This document shows, piece by piece, positions 52,352-58,962 of a stretch of DNA of 64,000 nucleotides. Position 1 is the first letter of the stretch; the number at the start of each line of letters is the position of its first letter. The DNA is taken from NCBI GenBank assembly GCA_902497065.1, contig CABVDH010000006.1, forward strand, positions 1 through 64,000. Reading direction: 5' to 3'. The notes under the pieces were generated by a model. The model ran no database searches, was not told where the DNA came from, and saw nothing but the letters and a program-made list of their open reading frames with translations. The DNA comes from an uncultured Collinsella sp. GTDB taxonomy: Bacteria > Actinomycetota > Coriobacteriia > Coriobacteriales > Coriobacteriaceae. Position numbers and translations under genes: made by a program.

Positions 52352-52993
52352 ATGTTCGATCAGTTCTACACCACGCTTAAGTCCCTGGGCATCGTGCCGG
52401 TCGTCGTGCTCGACAAGGTCGAGGACGCCGCTCCGCTCGCCCACGCCCTTATGGCAGCTGGCATGAAGTCCGCCGAGGTCACCTTCCGCACCGCCTGCGC
52501 CGCCGAGTGCATCGCCGCTATGGCCGAGGCCGAGCCCGAGATGTGCGTTGGCGCCGGCACTGTCCTGACCGTCGAGCAGGTTGAGCAGGCCCGCGCAGCC
52601 GGTGCCAAGTTCATCGTCTCCCCGGGTTACAACGAGGACGTTGTGAAGCACTGCATCGACATCGACCTGCCTGTCCTTCCCGGCACCGTAACCCCCTCCG
52701 AGGTCACCGCAGCCGAGAACCTGGGCCTCAAGGTCACCAAGTTCTTCCCCGCGTCCCAGTATGGCGGCCTGAACACCATCAAGGCCCTCGCCGCTCCGTT
52801 TGTCGGTCACCGCTTTATGCCCACCGGCGGCGTGAGCACTGCCAACGTCGAGGAGTACCTGAGCTCCTCCGCCATCATCGCCTGCGGTGGCACCTGGATG
52901 GTCAAGCCGGCCCTGTTTGCCGACGGCGACTTCTCCAAGGTCGAGCAGATTGCCCGCGAGGCCATGGACGTCGTCAAGAAGGTCCGCGGCTAG
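52352..52993 (+). CDS. eda: KDPG/KHG aldolase
   Basis: This aldolase cleaves 2-keto-3-deoxy-6-phosphogluconate to pyruvate and glyceraldehyde 3-phosphate. The class I aldolase residues are visible: general-base Glu in SAEVTFRT, phosphate and glycine loops GAGTVLT and SPGYNEDVV, and the Schiff-base Lys in LKVTKFFPAS. The 213-residue length is normal. GAAAGGA lies before the ATG at 52352. It follows kdgK after a structured RNA, completing a two-step route from KDG to central metabolites. Confidence 0.93.
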   Translation: MFDQFYTTLKSLGIVPVVVLDKVEDAAPLAHALMAAGMKSAEVTFRTACAAECIAAMAEAEPEMCVGAGTVLTVEQVEQARAAGAKFIVSPGYNEDVVKHCIDIDLPVLPGTVTPSEVTAAENLGLKVTKFFPASQYGGLNTIKALAAPFVGHRFMPTGGVSTANVEEYLSSSAIIACGGTWMVKPALFADGDFSKVEQIAREAMDVVKKVRG

Positions 52994-53011
52994 GTTTAGC
53001 TCTCTATCGTG

Positions 53012-53048
53012 AAAGGGGGCGTGCCCTAGACCTCGCCCCCTTTCTTTT
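53012..53048 (+). terminator. Terminator of eda
   Basis: AAAGGGGGCG and CGCCCCCTTT form a 10-bp stem with a 12-nt loop, followed by CTTTT. It lies 18 bp past the eda stop. Confidence 0.85.
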
Positions 53049-53148
53049 AAAGCGGCTCGGAAGCGCGCCGTTTCCGTCACGAACAAGAACCGAAACCGTC
53101 TTGTATGCTGATAGAACGTGACGGAAGCGACACGCCCCGAGCCGCTTT
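53049..53148. repeat. 100-nt compound hairpin
   Basis: Outer arms AAAGCGGCTCGG / CCGAGCCGCTTT (12 bp) and inner arms TTCCGTCACG / CGTGACGGAA (10 bp) are perfect, with a partly paired segment between. A short T run follows on the plus strand. It is one of three consecutive hairpins in the gap between convergent eda and the GntR gene. Confidence 0.75.
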
Positions 53149-53210
53149 TCCTGCTCGGTTGGCGACCACGCCCAGCTGAGCCACTTCGACAAAAGCCAAG
53201 CCACCAAAAT

Positions 53211-53281
53211 AGCTGCGGCGCCGTCTGGAGGAATGGACCCTTGCTTCCGGTCTTTTCCTCCAAGCGGCGCCGCAGCTTTTT
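53211..53281. repeat. Compound hairpin with T run
   Basis: Outer arms AGCTGCGGCGCCG / CGGCGCCGCAGCT (13 bp, 53211-53223 / 53265-53277) and inner GGAGGAA / TTCCTCC (53227-53233 / 53255-53261) are perfect. AAAA precedes and TTTTT follows, so it could terminate transcription on the plus strand. Confidence 0.75.
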
Positions 53282-53303
53282 CGTGCCCCGATAGTACCCC
53301 GGC

Positions 53304-53370
53304 AGTTGCGGTGAGATACGGACTGTTTACACCATCAGAGCCGCAAAACAATCCCTATTTCACCGCAACT
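53304..53370. repeat. AGTTGCGGTG inverted repeat, copy 1
   Basis: Arms of about 27 nt starting AGTTGCGGTGAGATA and ending TATTTCACCGCAACT pair with a few mismatches. A related perfect copy is at 54151-54217, on the other side of the GntR gene. Confidence 0.7.
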
Positions 53371-53385
53371 AATGAAGGGGGCGAG

Positions 53386-54078
53386 TTAGATGGCCGTATC
53401 TTTGGACAGCTCAAAATAGTCGGGATGCAAGGCGATAACCGGGCCCTGCTCCTCGGGCATCAGATGCAAGTGCGTCTCGGCCAGATAGCTCGCCGTATCG
53501 GTGTCGCCTTCCTTAATGGCCTCCAAAATCCGACGGTGCTGACGACGAATCGGCTCCCAATCAAGGTCCTGAGATACCGCGCGCAGCCAGTTATACCGCT
53601 CAAAATGCGTATTGACGCTCCTCATCCAATCCCACAACATATGGCGGCCGGCAATCTCAAAGCACGTCTCATGGAACAGGTTATCCAGGTCAAAGAAACG
53701 ACGCGTCTCGCTATGGTCGAGCGACTCGGACTCGGCAAGAATCTGCTCGAGCCGCTGCTTTTGCTCGGGCGAGGCGGCCGAACAGCATTTAATAAGCACG
53801 CTTCTCTCGAGCTTCTCGCGCAAGAAACAGGCGTTCTCGGCGCGCTCCATGCTGATTTTTGATACATAGGTGCCGCTTTTGGGACGCGTTTCCACCAGCT
53901 CCTGCTCACGCAGGCGCACAAAGGACTCGCGAATGGGCGTGCGCCCGATTCCCGTCTCCTTTTCCAGACCAATCGCCGAAAGGCGCGTGCCGGGCTTGAG
54001 CTCGGCATAGATGATCTTGGAGCGCAATGCGTTGTATGCCTGATCTTGCAGGCTCTGATAATGCTGGTGCTGTTCCAT
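53386..54078 (-). CDS. GntR-family (FadR/FCD) transcriptional regulator
   Basis: This 230-residue regulator has an N-terminal winged helix (LRSKIIYAELKPGTRLS then GIGRTPIRESFVRL) and a C-terminal FCD all-helical effector domain with metal-binding-type histidines (FHETCFEIAGRH and RRQHRRILEAI). GAGGG lies just before the ATG at 54078. It is flanked by two copies of the AGTTGCGGTG inverted repeat. FCD regulators commonly respond to sugar acids or uronates. Its place among KDG genes fits that, but its targets are not seen. Confidence 0.88.
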   Translation of the reverse strand: MEQHQHYQSLQDQAYNALRSKIIYAELKPGTRLSAIGLEKETGIGRTPIRESFVRLREQELVETRPKSGTYVSKISMERAENACFLREKLERSVLIKCCSAASPEQKQRLEQILAESESLDHSETRRFFDLDNLFHETCFEIAGRHMLWDWMRSVNTHFERYNWLRAVSQDLDWEPIRRQHRRILEAIKEGDTDTASYLAETHLHLMPEEQGPVIALHPDYFELSKDTAI

Positions 54079-54150
54079 AAAGCCCTCGGATAAGTCCTCG
54101 GTTAGTCGAATACCACCATGCAATACTATCGCATCCCCCGCCCCCTCATA

Positions 54151-54217
54151 AGTTGCGGTGGAATAGTTCCTGTTCAAGGCCTTCAGCAGCAAAAACAGGA
54201 ACTATTCCACCGCAACT
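54151..54217. repeat. AGTTGCGGTG inverted repeat, copy 2
   Basis: A perfect 24-bp stem, AGTTGCGGTGGAATAGTTCC plus TGTT and its complement, has a 19-nt loop. It shares the outer 10 bases and the AATA segment with copy 1. Confidence 0.85.
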
Positions 54218-54272
54218 ACAGCCAACGAGTTGTTACGATTAGGTGAACGTTCACTTTTTATTGTTTTTCTCT

Positions 54273-54324
54273 TTGCAAATAGAATCCCGTGTGTATACTA
54301 TGGCTCAAACGAAACCGATTTCGT
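54273..54324 (+). promoter_or_regulatory. LacI-regulated promoter of the YczE-like gene
   Basis: A -35 TTGCAA (54273-54278), a 15-bp spacer, a -10 TATACT (54294-54299) and the operator ACGAAACCGATTTCGT (54309-54324) repeat the kdgK promoter exactly in elements and spacing. This places the gene in the same LacI regulon. Confidence 0.8.
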
Positions 54325-54327
54325 CGA

Positions 54328-54385
54328 GCGTGAGCAATAGGATGCTAAGACGCACCCTACCATCTTGGCATCCTATTGCCCACGC
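54328..54385 (+). ncRNA. Leader RNA hairpin with ACCCUACC loop, copy b
   Basis: An 18-bp stem (54328-54345 / 54368-54385, one A-C mismatch) closes a 22-nt loop U-AAGA-CGCACCCUACCA-UCUU-G. The stem shares little sequence with copy a yet has identical length, and the loop is nearly invariant. It begins 3 nt after the operator, as in copy a. Confidence 0.75.
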
Positions 54386-54406
54386 AATGTCATTTGCTTT
54401 CCTCCC

Positions 54407-54537
54407 GTCTCGCTGGCCCTTCAGTCCCATTCCGGCACAGCGAGACACTTCCTAGACAACTGACCGTGGGGCCGGCTTTTCTGCTTTAACAGCAGTGCCT
54501 CCGATAACCCTCTTTTGCCGGTCCGGGTCAGTTTTTT
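54407..54537 (+). ncRNA. Candidate riboswitch motif, copy b, ending in a terminator
   Basis: P1 GTCTCGCTG / CAGCGAGAC (54407-54415 / 54438-54446) closes a loop with CAGUCCCAUUCC. UCAGU (54421-54425) can pair with ACUGA (54459-54463) as a pseudoknot. Stem CCGGC / GCCGG (54472-54476 / 54517-54521) holds hairpin CUGCU / AGCAG and the invariant GCAGUGCCUCCGAUAACC. ACUGACC (54459-54465) can instead pair with GGUCAGU (54526-54532), which is followed by six U: a terminator that competes with the pseudoknot. It lies 28 nt before the membrane protein gene. Confidence 0.78.
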
Positions 54538-54564
54538 CACACAACCGAAAAGACGGGTAGCAAC

Positions 54565-55245
54565 ATGCGACCGCCCATCATCATGAATGGCGAGAAGATC
54601 GATTGGTTCCATACCGTCATCAGGATGCTGATGTATCTGGCGGGCGTTGCAGTACTGGCACTCGGCATGAGTCTCCAGACGGCATCCGGCCTGGGCGTCG
54701 CCACGCTCACGTGCTTTGCCACAACCCTATCCATGCTCACGGGCAAGACGCTCGGCTTTTGGATCACTGCCACCTATGTCGCCTACATCGTGGCACAATT
54801 CACTATCTTGCGACGCGAGTTCCAGCCGCGCATCCTGCTCGAGCTGTGCTTCTCAACGCTCATCGGCGGCTTCACCGACTTCTTCATGGCGGTCAACCCG
54901 CTGCATCCCGCAGCACTCCCCATACAGGTTGAGACCATGCTGCTCTCCCTCGCTGTCACTGCATTTGGCGTAAGTCTCGTCGTCAACATGGGCGTTGTCC
55001 CCAACGCGCCCGACGGCCTGGTGCAGGTCATTGCCGAAAAGATTAAACGCCGCTTTGGCGACGTAAAAGTCGTGTTCGACTGCTCGCATGTCGCCGTGTC
55101 TCTCGTTCTGTCGCTCGCGCTCATGCACAACCTGGGCGGCTTTGGCGTGACCACCGCCATCTCGGCGCTGTTCTTGGGCCATGTCATCAACATCGCTAAT
55201 AAGCTGTTCGCCCAGCGCTTTGTGCGCGCGGCATTCGGGAAATAG
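54565..55245 (+). CDS. YczE/YitT-like integral membrane protein
   Basis: This 226-residue protein has about five TM helices (MLMYLAGVAVLALGMSLQTA first) and conserved-looking GLGVATLTCFATTLS and VVPNAPDGLVQVI segments, the latter typical of the YczE/DUF6198 group. Function of the group is unknown; some members lie near transport or regulatory genes. Its leader carries the LacI-type operator and both structured RNA motifs, so its expression is tied to the KDG pathway and it may help transport a sugar acid (inference). The ribosome site is weak; an ATG six codons in is the alternative start. Confidence 0.75.
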   Translation: MRPPIIMNGEKIDWFHTVIRMLMYLAGVAVLALGMSLQTASGLGVATLTCFATTLSMLTGKTLGFWITATYVAYIVAQFTILRREFQPRILLELCFSTLIGGFTDFFMAVNPLHPAALPIQVETMLLSLAVTAFGVSLVVNMGVVPNAPDGLVQVIAEKIKRRFGDVKVVFDCSHVAVSLVLSLALMHNLGGFGVTTAISALFLGHVINIANKLFAQRFVRAAFGK

Positions 55246-55269
55246 CACCACCGTAAGAACCCACAAACA

Positions 55270-55351
55270 GCGCTATACGTTGCTATATCTCACTATACTT
55301 TACTATACTTTGCTATATCTTGCTATACTTTGCTATATCTTGCTATATCTT
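55270..55351. repeat. 10-bp tandem repeats (TTGCTATATC / TTGCTATACT)
   Basis: About eight head-to-tail 10-bp units (consensus TTGCTATATC, variants with TATACT and TTAC or TCAC) lie in the 100 bp before the ATPase start. Each unit supplies a -10-like TATACT or TATATC on the same face of the helix. It ends 17 bp before the start codon. Confidence 0.9.
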
Positions 55352-55368
55352 GAGCAAAGGTGGCTCAC

Positions 55369-56460
55369 ATGCAAACAAACCCTTTTAAGCCCACAGCAGG
55401 TAAAACACCTCCCACGATTATCGGCCGCGAAGATGTACTTGAAGAATTCAGTGAAGGCCTCACCAACGGGCCTGGTGCCCCTGGGCGCCTAATGCGCATA
55501 GCCGGCGTCCGTGGAACGGGCAAGACGGTCCTCCTTGACGAGTACTCACGTTTGGCGCAAAGCCGTGGCTGGACGGTCATAAAAGAGGTCGCAACCGAGG
55601 GACTTTGCCAGCGCATTCTCGAACAGCTGCAGCCCAAATTCCAGGCCAAACACGCCAGATTTGAGCCCACCGTAGCTGGCATATCCATCGGCAGCATAGA
55701 TATTGAGCGAATCGGCCCATCGCTACGCGACGCCATGAGACAGACAATAACCAAGAATGGAAATGGCCTGCTCATCACTCTCGACGAGGTTCAAGACGCA
55801 GAGCTCGATGAGGTCCGAACGCTCTCCATTGCGATTCAGCAGGTTATCGGCGAAGACCTTGATATCGCCTTTGTTTTTGCTGGGCTGCCTTCGATGATTG
55901 AAAGCATCATCAACGGAAAGACACTTACGTTTTTGCGCCGTGCCCTCCCCTTTGATCTGAAGGCTGTGGCAGTAACCGAAGTGTCGTACTCCCTCGAGGA
56001 AACCATTGAAGCGTCTGGCATGGAGTTGCAGCCAGGTATTGCCGGCCAGCTTGCCGAGGCAACGCAAGGCTATCCTTTCATGATCCAACTCGTTGGATAC
56101 TACGCATGGCAGTTGGCAAGACGCGCACATACAGCGATTATTGGAGAAGAAGAAGCCGAGCGTGGCATTACAACGGCACGCGAACGCTTCTGCGCCATGG
56201 TGATTGAGCCCGCGCTGCAGCGCATTCCGCCCACGTGCATCGCTTATCTGCTGAGCATGGCATCTTTGGGGCAGACGAGCTCGACCAGCATGGTTGCCGA
56301 TGCCCTAAACAAGACGCCTCAACAGGTGAGCTCCGTCCGCAGCCGCCTGTTAAGAGAATCGATTATCGAGGCTCCTTCGTACGGCAAGGTCTCATTTGCC
56401 ATCCCCTACATGCGCGACTACCTCTACGAGCACAAAGCCGAACTGGAAGTTGAACTGTAG
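55369..56460 (+). CDS. AAA-family ATPase with C-terminal winged helix (Orc/Cdc6-like architecture)
   Basis: This 363-residue cytosolic ATPase has Walker A GVRGTGKT (about 46-53), Walker B LLITLDEVQD, an R-rich sensor region and a C-terminal winged-helix-like segment (VADALNKTPQQVSSVRSRLL). The plan is that of stand-alone archaeal-type or STAND-like ATPases common in gut actinobacteria; the role is unknown. The ATG at 55369 follows AAAGGTGG; a GTG three codons earlier is possible. The promoter region is a 10-bp tandem repeat tract. No partner gene is adjacent. Confidence 0.75.
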   Translation: MQTNPFKPTAGKTPPTIIGREDVLEEFSEGLTNGPGAPGRLMRIAGVRGTGKTVLLDEYSRLAQSRGWTVIKEVATEGLCQRILEQLQPKFQAKHARFEPTVAGISIGSIDIERIGPSLRDAMRQTITKNGNGLLITLDEVQDAELDEVRTLSIAIQQVIGEDLDIAFVFAGLPSMIESIINGKTLTFLRRALPFDLKAVAVTEVSYSLEETIEASGMELQPGIAGQLAEATQGYPFMIQLVGYYAWQLARRAHTAIIGEEEAERGITTARERFCAMVIEPALQRIPPTCIAYLLSMASLGQTSSTSMVADALNKTPQQVSSVRSRLLRESIIEAPSYGKVSFAIPYMRDYLYEHKAELEVEL

Positions 56461-56477
56461 AAGCGGTAACTGCCCTG

Positions 56478-56534
56478 CAAGACGAAAACCGTTTTCGTGC
56501 GGATTTATAGCAGACGCAAACGGTTTACGTCTTG
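56478..56534. terminator. Hairpin downstream of the ATPase gene
   Basis: CAAGACG-AA-AACCG (56478-56491) pairs with CGGTT-TA-CGTCTTG (56521-56534). A short perfect palindrome ACGAAAAC-C-GTTTTCGT (56482-56498) lies inside. No strong T run follows. Confidence 0.45.
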
Positions 56535-56998
56535 ATTTGCGTCCGGAATAAGGATAGAAATTGCGCTTTCGTACGTTTTTTCGCTAGACGCAACGTGCTT
56601 TCGTCCGACGATACGTCCCCAATCTAGACGAAAAGAGCCCCGAGCTCGTATTGAACTGCCTCCCATTTCTTGGACGGGCGCCGATGCCCTGATCTCTGCC
56701 ATGTCGAGGTGCGAGATCAAATCCTTGGCGCGCTCGCCGGAGTGGTATGCCTTGTTCGGCGCCACCTTCCTGTAGAGCTTCTTGAGCTTCGTCTTCCCCT
56801 TGTTGCCCGGCGGCATCTCCGTCTCAGGTGGCAGCCCTAGGAAGGACAGGACGCCGGGCAGGTCGCACAGCATCACGTCCTCGATGTCGGCCTTGGCCGC
56901 CAGGTCGACGACTCTCTGCGCTGTCGGCGAGATGTTCGGGGTGCTGCTACCGCCCGCTGGTTCGGAAGCTGGCGGGCAGTAGCGGCAGTAGCGGTGTG
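56505..56998 (-). pseudogene. Unrecognised reading-frame remnant in the decayed element
   Basis: An open frame encodes HRYCRYCPPASEP, then AQRVVDLAAKADIEDVMLCDLPGV and KLKKLYRKVAPNKAYHSGERAKDL. The composition looks coding and no good start was found. It abuts the end of the integrase pseudogene in another frame, so it may be a frameshifted continuation or a separate gene fragment. I do not recognise the family. Confidence 0.4.
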
Positions 56999-57894
56999 GC
57001 TCGATAGGCCCGAATATCCGTAAGGAAGGTGCTCGCTCTCATATGTGCTGATATGCCTCGCCTCGCGAACCTTGAGATGCTTCCTGAGGTAATCCCTCAA
57101 TTCGAGCCACTCTTTATGCTCATAACGCTTCGAAATCGTTTCCCCGTCGACAGTTTCCTTCACATAATGGTATGTTCGAACGCCTTCGAACTTGCCGAAC
57201 CCGTTCTCGACGCTGAAGTTTCTGAACCAGCGCGAAAACCCATTCAGGTCCATGAAGTTGACTTGGGGATGCCTGTCTTTCGTTCGTTCGAATGAGTGGA
57301 CGAGCGGAGTGCCTTTGACTTGTTCCAGGCCGAAGGCTTCCATTTCGCGGGCCTGCTCCTTTTTCCAGAATTCGAGATACGACGTCAGCGTCTCGCTTAT
57401 CGAGATCCTCCGCACGCTTTTCTTGCTTATGGGCGAGCGAACGCTTCGATCGGCCGCGAACTGCTGCTCAATGAGGATGCTTCTGTTCTCGACGGAGACA
57501 TCGGACCACGTCATCCCGAGGGCTTCTGCCCTTCTCATGTCGGTGTCGAGCATGAGCATCACGCATGTGATGTGCGCGTCCGGTTCTCGATTGAGTAGGA
57601 TGTCGAGTAGGCGAGCGGCGTGATGATTCCTTCGCGGTTGTCGTGGAACTTTTTTGCGTATGAGCCGACGGTGTCCCTCGATTTTTGGACGTAGGTGCCG
57701 CTGTTGAGTTCTGCCTTGTAGGCTTCGAGTGCGGCGTCGACCTCTCGGCTTTTGGTGGTATGTATGGTCTGCCACGGCGAATAGCGGTATTTGCCCGTGA
57801 CCGGATCCTTGCCGAGGCTGTGACGGTAGCGCCACGTGTATTTGTCGCGGCGTTGCTTCGTTCCTTTGCCTATGACGAGAGGTCGGTCGTTCAT
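56999..57894 (-). pseudogene. Tyrosine recombinase (integrase) pseudogene
   Basis: The 5' part (57894 to about 57600) encodes an integrase arm-binding N-terminus (WRYRHSLGKDPVTGKYRYSPW, then DTVGSYAKKFHDNREGIITPL). At about 57600-57620 the frame shifts. The next frame encodes the catalytic core start (ARLLDILLNREPDAH, LDTDMRRAEALGMTWSDV with the first catalytic Arg). The expected H-x-x-R box and catalytic Tyr are not found downstream, so the end is also damaged. It lies 282 bp from a tRNA-fMet 3' fragment, its probable integration site. Confidence 0.8.
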
Positions 57895-57967
57895 CGTGTT
57901 CCTTGCCTGAAGTGCCTGAGAATCGCGCTCGGTTGCGCGGAATGGCGCAAAGGGCTGGGGCGGGTGG

Positions 57968-58146
57968 GCATTACCCTTGGTGGTGGGCCCTGCGTGGGGT
58001 CACACCCCAAGGGTAATGCTCCGCCTGACCGCTTTCAAGCTCGTTGTGGGTCGAATTTGGGTCGAATTATTCCGCGTACTTTTCTTTCGTAAATCTATGA
58101 AAACATCAAATGACCTGGAGTTATATTGACTTCAATTTGGGTCGAA
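57968..58146. repeat. Integrase-side spacer: 13-bp inverted repeat and TGGGTCGAA triplet repeats
   Basis: GCATTACCCTTGG (57968-57980) is perfectly inverted at 58007-58019. TGGGTCGAA occurs three times in the same direction at 58047, 58058 and 58138. Such repeats beside an integrase and its att site suggest arm-type binding sites. No gene is seen between 57895 and the att fragment. Confidence 0.6.
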
Positions 58147-58175
58147 ATGTCTGAATGAAACAACGTCGTAGCGAC

Positions 58176-58220
58176 CTCATAACCCGAAGGTCGGTGGTTC
58201 AAATCCGCCCCCCGCGACCA
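58176..58220 (+). other. Attachment site: 3' fragment of initiator tRNA-Met
   Basis: CTCATAACCCGAAGG, then the T-arm GGTGG-TTCAAAT-CCGCC, the acceptor strand CCCCGCG, A and CCA give the 3' 45 nt of a tRNA-fMet (CAT anticodon). The 5' half is absent and the preceding sequence does not pair. This is what a tRNA-targeted integration leaves at the far end of an element. The intact tRNA gene is not in the window. Confidence 0.85.
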
Positions 58221-58227
58221 TGAAACT

Positions 58228-58788
58228 TCAGGTCGGAAGCATAAAAGCTCCCGACCTTTTTCTTTGTCTAGGGGTTTCGGCATCTCTCGTTCTTTGGGTA
58301 CCTCGAGGCGGGCAATCAGATAGATGCTTACGAGTATCATAGGGTCTTTTTACGTCGCGGTCGTGTCTCGTACTGGTGCGCCGCTCTTTGTGGGACGTGT
58401 CACTTTGCCATAGGTTGTCCGGCGGCGGGGCGCAGGTCGTTCCCCGTGGCGTCGCTCCTTTCGACGCTACGCTGCCTGGCCACTCGTTCCACTGGTGCTT
58501 TTTCATGTCGACGCAGCCGTTGTCTCGGAAGGCGACTCCTTCCTCCGTCAGTAGTGCTCGCTGGTCGGGGAAGTTTGGCGCGAGGCGTCCCGCGTGGTTG
58601 ACGACGCGGTGGCAGGGATAATCGCCGTAGCGATCCGCCTCGCTCAGCACCGCTCCGACCAGGCGAGAGTTTTTCTCCCTGCCGATGAGGCGCGCTATCT
58701 GACCGTACGAGGCGACGCATCCCGCCGGAATCTCTGCCACGACGGAGAGAATCTCATAAACCAAATCTTCGTCCAGGACTTTTCCCAT
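58228..58788 (-). CDS. MGMT-family DNA alkyl-repair protein with aberrant C-terminal extension
   Basis: Residues 1-105 form the methylguanine-DNA methyltransferase C-terminal domain: helix-turn-helix CVASYGQIARLIG and the active site YPCHRVVN with the alkyl-acceptor Cys retained, so it is not an ATL-type (PWHR) protein. Short stand-alone versions normally end near residue 105. Here the frame runs a further 80 residues of low-complexity, basic sequence to overlap the tRNA terminator, as if the natural stop had been lost. GGGAG precedes the ATG. Confidence 0.75.
   Translation of the reverse strand: MGKVLDEDLVYEILSVVAEIPAGCVASYGQIARLIGREKNSRLVGAVLSEADRYGDYPCHRVVNHAGRLAPNFPDQRALLTEEGVAFRDNGCVDMKKHQWNEWPGSVASKGATPRGTTCAPPPDNLWQSDTSHKERRTSTRHDRDVKRPYDTRKHLSDCPPRGTQRTRDAETPRQRKRSGAFMLPT
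58230..58265 (+). terminator. Terminator after the tRNA-fMet fragment
   Basis: AGGTCGG and CCGACCT (with inner AGC / GCT) form a stem followed by TTTTTCTTT. This is likely the original terminator of the tRNA gene. Confidence 0.8.
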
Positions 58789-58962
58789 CGTATCGCTCCC
58801 GTGTTCGCTTTTGCCTTCGGGGGCGCGGCGCCGATCACCCGTGCTGCGATTTTCGCAGCTCCCCTTACCGAAGCATCGAGGGAAAGCGCGTGCGTGTCAA
58901 GGTTGTCTGGTCCAGTTGCTGGCTCGATGCCTCGAGATGTTCGCCTCAAGTGCGACCTGCCC

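Noticed and set aside
53233..53862. 209-residue plus-strand open frame spanning hairpins and the GntR gene
   Set aside because: It covers three palindromes and the antisense of a certain regulator gene.
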